Source: Deltaproteobacteria bacterium (lineage in GTDB: Bacteria; Desulfobacterota; Desulfobacteria; Desulfobacterales; SURF-7). From it: 9,934 nucleotides of DNA. The notes under the pieces were generated by a model. The model made no database searches. It was not told the origin of the DNA and worked only from the letters and a program-made list of their open reading frames with translations. Below, piece after piece: positions 1-6,250 of the stretch. Made by a program: the position numbers and the translations under genes. Where the stretch lies: positions 1-9,934 of the forward strand of contig JAFDJC010000103.1 of assembly GCA_019307665.1 (NCBI GenBank), written 5' to 3'. How positions within the stretch are numbered: position 1 is the stretch's first letter; the number at the start of each line of letters is the position of its first letter.

Positions 1-522
1 GCGTATCTGTCTTCCTGAGTCATTAACATAATATTCGCGCTGTACCGAATATCCGCAGAAAGATAGGATGCCGGCCACGCTGTCACCCACAGCAGCTCCG
101 CGGCCATGCCCCACATGGAGAGGGCCGGTGGGGTTGGCGCTGACAAATTCGACCTGAACCCTTTTGCCTTGCCCGATATCAGAAGCCCCGTATAGCGCCC
201 CCTGGTCATGAACCATTTTTAAATATGGATACCAGGCAGATGGTGTTAAAAAAAAATTAATAAATCCCGGGCCTGCGATTTCGGTTTTTTCCACAATACT
301 GTCCCGATCATCTATGGCGGCAAGAATCAATTCTGATATTTTTCTGGGGGGCATCCTCTGAACAGATGCCATCTGCATGGCAACATTAGTGGAAAAATCG
401 CCATGCGATGCTGCTTTTGGCTCTTCAATTTCCACTTCAGGAAATTCGGATGACGGCAAATCGCCATTTTGATGGGCTTTATCTGCCGCTTCAAGTATCA
501 ATTGTTTCAGTCTGTTTTTCAT
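1..522 (-). CDS. argS: Arginyl-tRNA synthetase, N-terminal part (cut by window edge)
   Basis: Cytoplasmic class I aminoacyl-tRNA synthetase that charges tRNA-Arg with arginine using ATP. Only the first 174 codons are present; the rest lies beyond base 1. The N-terminal additional domain that contacts the tRNA covers about residues 1-110. The signature VEFVSANPTGPLHVGHGR follows at about 124-141, with the class I HIGH motif as HVGH (136-139), then GYSVQREYYVNDSGRQI, typical of ArgRS. The ATG at 522-520 is preceded by AGGA (531-534 on the plus strand) with an 8-nt gap, which fixes the start. A promoter-like TTGACT-17-TATTAA lies about 45-70 bp upstream. The reading frame is intact throughout. 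Family assignment is essentially certain from the signature block. Confidence 0.96.
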   Translation of the reverse strand, partial: MKNRLKQLILEAADKAHQNGDLPSSEFPEVEIEEPKAASHGDFSTNVAMQMASVQRMPPRKISELILAAIDDRDSIVEKTEIAGPGFINFFLTPSAWYPYLKMVHDQGALYGASDIGQGKRVQVEFVSANPTGPLHVGHGRGAAVGDSVAGILSFCGYSVQREYYVNDSGRQIR

Positions 523-565
523 CAATATTTTCCTAAAAAACATTATGGAGCCAATAAAAAACCAA

Positions 566-594
566 TTAATAAAGCCTTTTCATTTTCAAGTCAA
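566..594 (-). promoter_or_regulatory. Putative sigma-70-type promoter of argS
   Basis: On the minus strand, TTGACT (594-589) and TATTAA (571-566) are separated by 17 bp. The match is 5/6 at -35 and 4/6 at -10. Transcription would start near 559 and give a leader of about 37 nt before the argS ATG. The -35 box ends only 5 bp from the palindromic repeat that begins at 600. Seen by eye only. Confidence 0.5.
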
Positions 595-599
595 GAATC

Positions 600-702
600 G
601 AATTCCGGGGACAGTATATCTATTTCTTTAAGGAATTTATTAGGAGAAAGCTAAAGCAGAGATGAAATAGATATACTGTCCCCGGAATTCTCCCCGGAAT
701 TC
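600..702. repeat. Palindromic repeat element, complete copy (27-bp perfect arms)
   Basis: Bases 600-626 and 664-690 are perfect reverse complements (27 of 27), around a 37-nt centre (627-663). Each arm ends in the outer sequence GAATTCCGGGGACAG. The terminal block ccccggaattc occurs twice at the right end, at 680-690 and 692-702, separated by one t. The element carries no open reading frame of its own. A second, left-truncated copy is at 2047-2136. Size, structure and lack of coding capacity fit a MITE or REP-like element mobilised in trans; my association of such ends with Y1 (IS200-like/REP-associated) transposases is from memory and not shown here. Confidence 0.85.
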
Positions 703-731
703 GACAAGCGATCTGTCGTTTAATAATACGC

Positions 732-759
732 TTGCTTTTTAAAAATTATAGTGTAAAAT
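732..759 (+). promoter_or_regulatory. Putative promoter of the AbiE-like module
   Basis: TTGCTT (732-737) and TAAAAT (754-759) are separated by 16 bp, with weak-to-fair matches to -35 and -10. The -10 box overlaps the left arm of the 16-bp inverted repeat (755-770), so a protein bound there would block RNA polymerase. Transcription would start near 766, leaving a leader of about 34 nt made almost wholly of the palindrome. By-eye prediction. Confidence 0.4.
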
Positions 760-796
760 ACAGTTAATTATCAATTATGTTAATTAACTGTATTTT
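755..796. promoter_or_regulatory. Perfect 16-bp inverted repeat, probable AbiEi-like operator
   Basis: AAAATACAGTTAATTA (755-770) is repeated as an exact reverse complement at 781-796 around a 10-bp spacer. It ends 3 bp before the antitoxin ATG at 800 and covers the predicted -10 box and the place where a Shine-Dalgarno sequence would be. Known AbiEi antitoxins repress their own operon by binding inverted repeats upstream through an N-terminal winged helix, so an autoregulatory operator is the natural reading. In RNA the same sequence could fold into a hairpin that occludes the start codon. Confidence 0.7.
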
Positions 797-799
797 GTT

Positions 800-1384
800 A
801 TGAGCTATCTATACTTAAGAAAAATCAAATCCTTGTATTTTACATACAATGAAGTTGCAGATACGCTAGAAATAACAAATGATTCCGCGCGCGTCATTTG
901 CTCCAGATATGTTGCGAAAAACCTTCTTATCAGAATAAAAAGAAATGTCTACGCGCTTCAGGAACGCTGGAAATATCTTGATGAAACAGAAATAATGCAG
1001 ATTGCGAATATCATCCAGGTGCCCTCCTATATTTCACTGACAACCGCCTTGTCTTACTACGGGTATACAACTCAAATTCAACAGAATTATATTGAGTCGA
1101 TATGTGTGAACAAAACATTTTATAAAAATGTTGATCAGGTTGAATTTAATTACACAAAAATATCAAAGCAGTATTATTTTGATTTCAACAAACTCAACGG
1201 TGTCTTTATCGCCTCACCGGAAAAAGCACTTCTGGATGCCCTTTATCTTGCATCCCTGGGCAGATATAGCCTTGATTTTTCAGCCTTGGAAACATCAAAA
1301 TTTGACAAAGAAAAGTTGCGCGGTCTTTTTACCGGATATCCGAAAAAAACAAATAAACTATGGGGGCGTCATGCATCAGCTTGA
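800..1384 (+). CDS. AbiEi-like antitoxin / transcriptional regulator (type IV toxin-antitoxin)
   Basis: A 194-residue protein resembling the AbiEi family, in which a DNA-binding antitoxin represses the operon and counteracts the AbiEii nucleotidyltransferase without the two proteins binding stably. Residues 12-52 look like a winged helix-turn-helix (FTYNEVADTLEITNDSAR, then a basic wing LIRIKRNVYAL). The middle segment IPxYISLxTALxYYG-like stretch is at about 74-88. The block ASPEKALLDALYL (138-150) is typical of this family. No convincing Shine-Dalgarno precedes the ATG; the upstream bases belong to the palindrome. The gene overlaps the next one by 14 bp, as expected for a translationally coupled pair. 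It is visibly AT-richer than the aro and argS genes, which suggests acquisition by transfer. Family call is from motif and context, without a database search. Confidence 0.8.
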   Translation: MSYLYLRKIKSLYFTYNEVADTLEITNDSARVICSRYVAKNLLIRIKRNVYALQERWKYLDETEIMQIANIIQVPSYISLTTALSYYGYTTQIQQNYIESICVNKTFYKNVDQVEFNYTKISKQYYFDFNKLNGVFIASPEKALLDALYLASLGRYSLDFSALETSKFDKEKLRGLFTGYPKKTNKLWGRHASA

Positions 1385-2027
1385 ACAGCATGAGATATTT
1401 GAAATAGAAACGCTTCAATTTATGAAAAGCAAAAGGTTGTTAGATAGTCTGGTATTCGGTGGAGGCACTATGCTAAGGCTTTGCCACGATCTGAAAAGAT
1501 ATTCGGTTTATATGGATTTCTATTTTAAAAAAAAAGAGGATTATGATCTTTATTTCAGTAAAATACAAAATGAATTCAGTAACAATTATACTGTTATTGA
1601 TGCTTATAATAAATTCAACACAATCCTGCTGGAAATTCGGCATGACCGTTTTCAGAGGAAATTAAAAATCGAAATCAATAAAAAGAAACGTTTTGCTTCC
1701 CATAAAACTGCCATTGCCTATTCTTCTTATTCCACGCTTCAAGTCCATGTGGACACGGTTTCCCTTGAAAATATGATGATGAATAAAATTGAAGCGCTTT
1801 TGGACAGAAAAGAAATTCGTGATGCATTTGATATTGAATTCTTAATAAGACGAAATATAAAATTTCCTGATGATGCAGACAAAGCAGCCGGTGTGCTTAA
1901 AACAATTAAACAATTTAAAAAAAATAATTTCGCCGTGAAACTCGGTTCCTTATTGCAGGTTGAAGAGAGGGAATATTACAGACAAAACCACTTTAAATAC
2001 CTTGAGCACTATCTGGCGACTATCTGA
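1371..2027 (+). CDS. AbiEii-like nucleotidyltransferase toxin with altered D-x-D motif
   Basis: A 218-residue protein of the AbiEii/AbiGii nucleotidyltransferase type. The start is ATG at 1371, inside the end of the antitoxin gene with GGGGGC just upstream; a longer open frame back to 1128 is only the antitoxin read in another frame. Visible motifs are SLVFGGGTMLRL (26-37), the nucleotide-binding G-G-T motif; RYSVYMDFYF (43-52), where the family has S-x-D-x-D-F; KLKIEIN (97-103), a likely third-motif strand; and KIEALLDRKEIRDAFDIEFL (139-158), the characteristic R-x3-RD-x2-D region. Tyr47 replaces the first metal-binding Asp, while Asp49 is kept. A single base change (gat to tat) would explain this. 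The frame is otherwise intact. Active members are thought to transfer nucleotides, in related MenT enzymes onto tRNA ends. This copy may be inactive or altered. Confidence 0.8.
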   Translation: MHQLEQHEIFEIETLQFMKSKRLLDSLVFGGGTMLRLCHDLKRYSVYMDFYFKKKEDYDLYFSKIQNEFSNNYTVIDAYNKFNTILLEIRHDRFQRKLKIEINKKKRFASHKTAIAYSSYSTLQVHVDTVSLENMMMNKIEALLDRKEIRDAFDIEFLIRRNIKFPDDADKAAGVLKTIKQFKKNNFAVKLGSLLQVEEREYYRQNHFKYLEHYLATI

Positions 2028-2046
2028 AAAAAATGAGGCTCTCAAA

Positions 2047-2136
2047 AATTCCGAGAACGAAATTGCGGAGAATTTGTTAGGAGAGAGCTAAAGCGGAGAT
2101 GAAATAGATATACTGTCCCCGGAATTCCCCGGAATT
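2047..2136. repeat. Palindromic repeat element, left-truncated copy
   Basis: Bases 2069-2127 match the centre and right arm of the 600-702 element in the same orientation, with a constant offset of 1437 and few mismatches. The doubled end is also kept (ccccggaattc at 2117-2127 running into cccggaatt). The left arm is almost gone: only aattccgagaac (2047-2058) resembles its outer end, at 10 of 12 bases. This copy therefore cannot form the long hairpin. With the first copy it makes direct repeats of about 70 bp around the AbiE-like gene pair. Confidence 0.8.
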
Positions 2137-2138
2137 AG

Positions 2139-2189
2139 CTTGAATATGAAAAGACACTTGAAAATCTACTCGGCAAGTTGAAACGTTGA
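2139..2189 (+). pseudogene. Possible tail of a gene interrupted by the repeat
   Basis: Directly after the repeat's end the plus strand reads LEYEKTLENLLGKLKR and then a TGA stop (2187-2189). The frame is closed by TAG at 2136-2138, at the repeat boundary. The composition looks like a helical, Lys/Glu/Leu-rich protein C-terminus rather than random intergenic DNA, so it may be the last 16 codons of a gene cut by insertion. It is too short to assign and could be chance. Confidence 0.2.
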
Positions 2190-2206
2190 AAACCAAACTT
2201 AAGCTT

Positions 2207-3421
2207 ATGAAATTAAACAAATGGTTCCAGTTCATTATATTTTTTTTAATTATCATAACAAACCCAACAATCTGTGATGCCTCAGATAAATCGATTGCAT
2301 TGCATGAACACTTGCTCCGAGGAATTGAAACCTGCTTTGCCGGGGATTATGATCAGGCATGGAACATATTTGATCAGGTCAATGAAATCGATCCAAATCA
2401 CCCTTCCAGGGAGTTTTATCAGGCAACCGTACTCTTTTGGCGGAATAATGTGGATCACAGCAATCCCCGCTATGATGCCCAAATCAAAAAGCTACTCCTG
2501 CAATGTATGGAAAAATCGAAAAAATGGCTTGAAGAGGATGAGCAAAATATTGATGCACTACATTACATTGGACTGGCTTACACATATCTGGGACGCATAG
2601 ATGCTCACCGGGGAAAGCTGTATTCCGGGGGAGTAAAAGGAGAGACCGGCCGTAAATATCTGGAAAAAGCAATAGAATATTGTCGGCAAAAAGACTCCAA
2701 ATCTTCCGGTAATACATCCGGCAATTCATGTAATGTTTGCGAAGATATTTATTTTCCCTATGGCGCATACTCCTATTTTTCAGGAAGACTGCCCAAGTTA
2801 TTACGACTTTTTAATTTCCTCTGGTTCATCCCACAAGGATCAACGGAAGAAGGTCTCAACGCACTATCCCGCGCATTGGAAAAAGCCTGTCTGCATCAAC
2901 TGGGGACCCGTACACTTTTAGTGAGCATATACTCCCGCTTTGAAGAAGACCGTATCCAGGATGCATTTGCTTTTTCCAGCCAGCTTATACGGCGATTCCC
3001 GGACAATCCCTATCTGGACCTGGAGCATGCCAGGCTTCTCATTTTAATTGGACAATATGGTGTCGCTTCCAAACATGCCGACAGGATTCTCTCAAAGGTT
3101 ACCCGAAAACAACCAAACTACGATGTTGTGGTTGCGCTGGGCGCCAAGCTGATAATTGTAGAATCCGCGCTTAAAAATCAAAAAATCAAACAAGCCAAGA
3201 CTCAATTACAAGCAATAAAAAAACAACCTCAGTATCAGAATAATACCCTCACCGCCCGGATTTTTCTCCTTCAAGGACAACTGGCCGACCTTGAGGGGTT
3301 ACGGGAAGAGGCGATTTCATCTTATCAGAAAGTGGTTGCCTTTGAAGGGCATTTGCAAAACCGGGCTGCAAAGAAAAAAGCCAAAATATACCTGGACAAA
3401 CCATTTGTCCAAACAAAGTAA
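2207..3421 (+). CDS. Exported TPR-type repeat protein, function unknown
   Basis: About 404 residues from the ATG at 2207; an in-frame TTG at 2186 would add seven residues. Neither has a clear Shine-Dalgarno, and ATG was chosen because it gives a compact signal-peptide start (MKLNKW). A hydrophobic core FQFIIFFLIIIT (7-18) followed by CDA-SDK (23-28) fits Sec export with signal peptidase I cleavage; the Cys context (PTIC) is a poor lipobox. TPR-like helical pairs are seen at about 33-66 (AGDYDQAWNIFDQVNEIDPN), 118-160, 234-265 and 349-380. A distinct central segment (183-227) contains YFSGRLPKLLRLFNFL and then GSTEEGLNALSRALEKA. A CNVC pair (175-178) lies in the loop before it. It is likely a periplasmic scaffold or partner-binding protein. 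The gene stands alone, convergent with the aro operon. Confidence 0.8.
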   Translation: MKLNKWFQFIIFFLIIITNPTICDASDKSIALHEHLLRGIETCFAGDYDQAWNIFDQVNEIDPNHPSREFYQATVLFWRNNVDHSNPRYDAQIKKLLLQCMEKSKKWLEEDEQNIDALHYIGLAYTYLGRIDAHRGKLYSGGVKGETGRKYLEKAIEYCRQKDSKSSGNTSGNSCNVCEDIYFPYGAYSYFSGRLPKLLRLFNFLWFIPQGSTEEGLNALSRALEKACLHQLGTRTLLVSIYSRFEEDRIQDAFAFSSQLIRRFPDNPYLDLEHARLLILIGQYGVASKHADRILSKVTRKQPNYDVVVALGAKLIIVESALKNQKIKQAKTQLQAIKKQPQYQNNTLTARIFLLQGQLADLEGLREEAISSYQKVVAFEGHLQNRAAKKKAKIYLDKPFVQTK

Positions 3422-3422
3422 T

Positions 3423-3462
3423 GGTCTTCACCCCAAAAACGGACCAATTTCTGGGGGAGACC
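3423..3462. terminator. Hairpin between convergent genes, possible bidirectional terminator
   Basis: GGTCT (3423-3427) pairs with AGACC (3458-3462). Inside that, CCCCA (3431-3435) pairs with TGGGG (3452-3456), and AAA (3437-3439) with TTT (3448-3450), around an 8-nt loop. It fills most of the 55-bp gap between the stop of the TPR gene (3421) and the stop of the convergent minus-strand gene (3477). No T-run follows on either side, so it is not a canonical intrinsic terminator. Position is the main argument. Confidence 0.4.
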
Positions 3463-3476
3463 CCAACCGAGAATGT

Positions 3477-4175
3477 TTAAAATAACTGTTGCTGTGCGTC
3501 GAGAAGATGCAACGAAGTCAAATTGTTTGCAACCCCTAAACCAAAGCCATGTATGGTTTTTGGCAAGGGGCGCCCGAAGAGGAATTCGATCATTCCAGAA
3601 TCCAGTCCGCCTTTCTCGACAACTATCTTTCGAAGATGCACATCATATCTTATCATTTCAAGGATAGATTTACCTGCTACTCCGTTGATATCCTTTTGGG
3701 CCGTGTCCGCAAGCCTCTTAAGCTTTTCATAAGAGCATTTGTCCTGATGTTCTGTGACAAGACTCCACAGGCCGTTGACCTGTGATAAAAGATCTTCTCT
3801 GGAAAGGCGGTTTTTTGCATATATCTGTTCAATTTCCCTGGTGTTCCAGCATTTTAACACCCTGCATTCAACCGGCCTGTTTTGATATATACTGCATGAA
3901 TTGTCCTTTTCATCCAGAAAAAAACATGTCCATGATGTACCCTTTCCCTTAATCTTGATAATGTCTGTGGTGACCGGTACCAGCATGCCTTTCACGTTCT
4001 CCCCGTCTTTCACGTTATCATAGGCCGGCTCCCCCTTTCTTATGGTGAACAAGTGTTTTGACGGAATAATACCTTTGTCTATCAGCGGTTTATCTTCCTT
4101 GTGAAAGGAAGGGCTGCTTTTTCTGCAACAGGTGCCGCACTGTTTGCACTTTTGAGTCGGTTTGCTTTCAGGCAT
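3477..4175 (-). CDS. YkgJ-like cysteine-cluster protein (CxxCxxCC family)
   Basis: A 232-residue protein from the ATG at 4175; a TTG two codons upstream (4181) is an alternative start. CKQCGTCC (10-17) near the N-terminus is followed by CFFLDEKDNSCSIYQNRP (84-101) and ECRVLKC (103-109). This gives C-x2-C-x2-CC, then C-x9-C-x9-C-x4-C, the spacing of the zinc/iron-binding YkgJ family. Members are thought to bind a metal or an Fe-S cluster; the reaction, if any, is unknown. The C-terminal half (about 115-232) is helical with no recognised motif and longer than the minimal domain. It overlaps the end of aroB by 8 bp from the ATG, so it is probably translated from the aro transcript as its last gene. 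It has no obvious role in the shikimate pathway. Confidence 0.85.
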   Translation of the reverse strand: MPESKPTQKCKQCGTCCRKSSPSFHKEDKPLIDKGIIPSKHLFTIRKGEPAYDNVKDGENVKGMLVPVTTDIIKIKGKGTSWTCFFLDEKDNSCSIYQNRPVECRVLKCWNTREIEQIYAKNRLSREDLLSQVNGLWSLVTEHQDKCSYEKLKRLADTAQKDINGVAGKSILEMIRYDVHLRKIVVEKGGLDSGMIEFLFGRPLPKTIHGFGLGVANNLTSLHLLDAQQQLF

Positions 4176-5199
4176 TTGCAATGAGTTCTTTAACAGGTAT
4201 GCTGTTTAGTGAAATTTTTCGGATAACACAGCTCCCGATATCATCTAGAAAAACAAAATGTATATTGCTTCCATCCTTTTTTTTATCTTTTTGTAGAGCC
4301 TCAAAAATTTCAGCATCGTTTCCCTGAAAACTGACAGGAAGTTTCATGTTTTTGATAAGACCTGATAATCGTTCTGCGCCCTTTGCCGGCAACAGTTCTT
4401 CCTTTACTGAAAAATCTGCAGCAATGGCCATACCAATACTAACTGCTTCACCGTGAGGCAAGCCCTTTGTCTTTTCAATGGCGTGTCCGAAGGTATGCCC
4501 GAAATTCAACTTTTTTCGTTCCCCTCTTTCTGTTTCATCCCTGTTTACAATTGTGGATTTAATAATTATGGAGTCGCGGACAAGCTTTGTAATCACATCC
4601 GTATCCAGCATAAGTGCCTTCTGATATTCTCTTTCAAGAAATGCAAAAAGATCGGCATCGGCAATGGCGGCATGCTTGATGATTTCTGCAATGCCGCATA
4701 AAATTTCTTTTTCAGGCAATGTTTTTAACAGTCCTGTATCACAAATGACAAATTCGGGCTGGTTAAATACACCAACCATGTTTTTGAAGCCTTTGAAGTT
4801 TACACCGTTTTTACCTCCTACACTCGCATCGACCTGGGACAAAAGCGTAGATGAAACAAAACCGAACTTTAAACCGCGCATATAGGTTGATGCAATAAAT
4901 CCTGCTATATCGCAAACAATCCCGCCGCCGACACCCACTATGAACGTAGAGCGGTCTGCTTTAAGTTGAACAAGACGTTCATATATAATGGCGGCAGTAT
5001 CAAGGTTCTTTATCTTTTCACCCTGGCCGATTGTAATGATATCCCATTCAGGAAAATCATTATGGTAATGATGATAAACCGTTTCATCGGTAATAATAAC
5101 CGCCTTGTCCGCGGTCACATATTTGTTCAGGTTTTTAAGCCGTTCATTAATCAGGATGGTTGACTTGCCCAGTTTCCCGTGGATTTCAACTTTTTCCAT
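4168..5199 (-). CDS. aroB: 3-dehydroquinate synthase
   Basis: Converts DAHP to 3-dehydroquinate, the second step of the shikimate pathway, in the cytoplasm with NAD+ and a divalent metal. The 343-residue length is normal for the family. The NAD-binding GVGGG (89-93) lies in VGVGGGIVCDIAGFIAS. The substrate-site block STLLSQVDASVGGKNGVN (117-134) follows. Metal ligands by alignment with the E. coli enzyme are Glu172 (GIAEIIKH), His235 (LNFGHTFGH) and His249 (LPHGEAVSIG). RDETERGERK (220-229) is also conserved. The ATG at 5199 is preceded on the minus strand by CCGGAG about 6 nt away. It lies 31 bp after the DAHP synthase gene and overlaps the next gene, consistent with one operon. All key residues are present, so it should be active. 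Confidence 0.97.
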   Translation of the reverse strand: MEKVEIHGKLGKSTILINERLKNLNKYVTADKAVIITDETVYHHYHNDFPEWDIITIGQGEKIKNLDTAAIIYERLVQLKADRSTFIVGVGGGIVCDIAGFIASTYMRGLKFGFVSSTLLSQVDASVGGKNGVNFKGFKNMVGVFNQPEFVICDTGLLKTLPEKEILCGIAEIIKHAAIADADLFAFLEREYQKALMLDTDVITKLVRDSIIIKSTIVNRDETERGERKKLNFGHTFGHAIEKTKGLPHGEAVSIGMAIAADFSVKEELLPAKGAERLSGLIKNMKLPVSFQGNDAEIFEALQKDKKKDGSNIHFVFLDDIGSCVIRKISLNSIPVKELIANA

Positions 5200-5230
5200 T
5201 ATGGCTCCGGTTTGCAGTCTGTTGAACAGA

Positions 5231-6250
5231 TTATGTGTCGGCCCCTTGGTGAAAAAGTTTGTGAATTGATGCTACCTTTTGGCAGAGGGCTTCAAACTGC
5301 TCCGGATAAAGTGACTGTGCGCCGTCGCTCAGGGCTTCATCCGGCATATGATGCACTTCAACCATAAGACCGTGGGCATTTACAGCAACTGCCGCCAGGC
5401 TTAATGGGATCACCTGATCGCGGATTCCCGCAGCATGGCTCGGGTCGACTATGATCGGAAGGTGGCTCTCTTTTCTGACAACAGGTATGGCTGAAATATC
5501 CAACGTGTTGCGGCTATGATTCACAAAAGTGCGGACGCCTCTTTCACACAAAATAACCCGGGGATTTCCTTCCTCAAGGATATATTCTGCAGCCATAAGC
5601 CATTCATCTATTGTCGCAGCCATTCCGCGTTTCAGCATAATCGGCTTCTTCGCTTTGCCGGCCCGTCTCAGGAGGCTGAAATTCTGCATATTTCGTGTGC
5701 CGATCTGAATAATATCTGCATATTCTTCCACAAGGTCAAATTTTTCATAGTCCATCACCTCGGTCACCACCGGCATGCCGGTTTCTTCTCGGACTTTTGC
5801 CAGTATTTCCAGCCCCTTTTTTCCAAGCCCCTGGAAAGAATAAGGCGATGTTCTCGGTTTAAAAGCCCCTCCCCTGAAAATGTGAGCGCCTGCTTTTCTC
5901 ACATGCCCTGCAATGGTGAGCGCCTGTTTTTCGCTTTCGATGGCGCAGGGACCGGCCATTATGGCCATGCCGTTGCCTCCGATTTCAGCATCTCCCACCT
6001 TTATAATTGTGTTTTCAGGCTGAAACTCACGGCTGACAAGCTTGTAGGGTCTGGTAACCGGAATGACTTCTTTGACTCCGGCAAGGCCTCGAAAATGTGA
6101 CGCGTCAACAGACCCCTTATTGTGCAGAATGCCTATGGATACTCTGTCTCCGCCGGGTATGTGGCGGGCCATGTAACCTCTTTTCTCTACGACACTTATC
6201 ACATTGTCTATCTCTTCCTGTGTTGCCAGATGACTCATGACTACCAGCAT
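5231..6250 (-). CDS. aroF: 3-deoxy-7-phosphoheptulonate (DAHP) synthase, type I-beta
   Basis: Condenses phosphoenolpyruvate with erythrose 4-phosphate to DAHP, the entry step to aromatic amino acids. Residues 1-65 (MLVVMSHLATQEEIDNVI onward) form the ferredoxin-like N-terminal domain that in the Thermotoga enzyme mediates feedback inhibition by tyrosine or phenylalanine. The TIM-barrel domain follows, with MAGPCAIES (98-106), GGAFKPRTSPYSFQGLG (127-143) and VDPSHAAG (268-275). Cys102, His272, Glu298 and Asp309 match the metal ligands of the T. maritima enzyme. The length, 339 residues, is typical. Its ATG overlaps the TAA of the TRAP gene by one base (TAATG), which suggests translational coupling. 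The first ATG is preferred over an in-frame ATG four codons later because MLVVM matches the family start. The symbol aroF follows the TIGR-type naming for this class. Confidence 0.96.
   Translation of the reverse strand: MLVVMSHLATQEEIDNVISVVEKRGYMARHIPGGDRVSIGILHNKGSVDASHFRGLAGVKEVIPVTRPYKLVSREFQPENTIIKVGDAEIGGNGMAIMAGPCAIESEKQALTIAGHVRKAGAHIFRGGAFKPRTSPYSFQGLGKKGLEILAKVREETGMPVVTEVMDYEKFDLVEEYADIIQIGTRNMQNFSLLRRAGKAKKPIMLKRGMAATIDEWLMAAEYILEEGNPRVILCERGVRTFVNHSRNTLDISAIPVVRKESHLPIIVDPSHAAGIRDQVIPLSLAAVAVNAHGLMVEVHHMPDEALSDGAQSLYPEQFEALCQKVASIHKLFHQGADT

Noticed and set aside
469..654. A 61-codon plus-strand frame across the argS start and the first repeat
   Set aside because: It runs antisense to the argS N-terminus and through the palindromic repeat, with no recognised motif and no ribosome site.
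600..702. CRISPR-like reading of the repeated ccccggaattc blocks
   Set aside because: Only two palindromic copies 1.4 kb apart with genes between, no regular spacers and no cas genes.
1128..1370. Upstream extension of the toxin reading frame (299-residue version)
   Set aside because: These 81 codons are the antitoxin gene read in another frame. The AbiEii-like homology begins only after the ATG at 1371.
5516..6100. A 194-codon plus-strand frame within the DAHP synthase gene
   Set aside because: Antisense shadow of aroF, which has a full set of catalytic residues on the minus strand.
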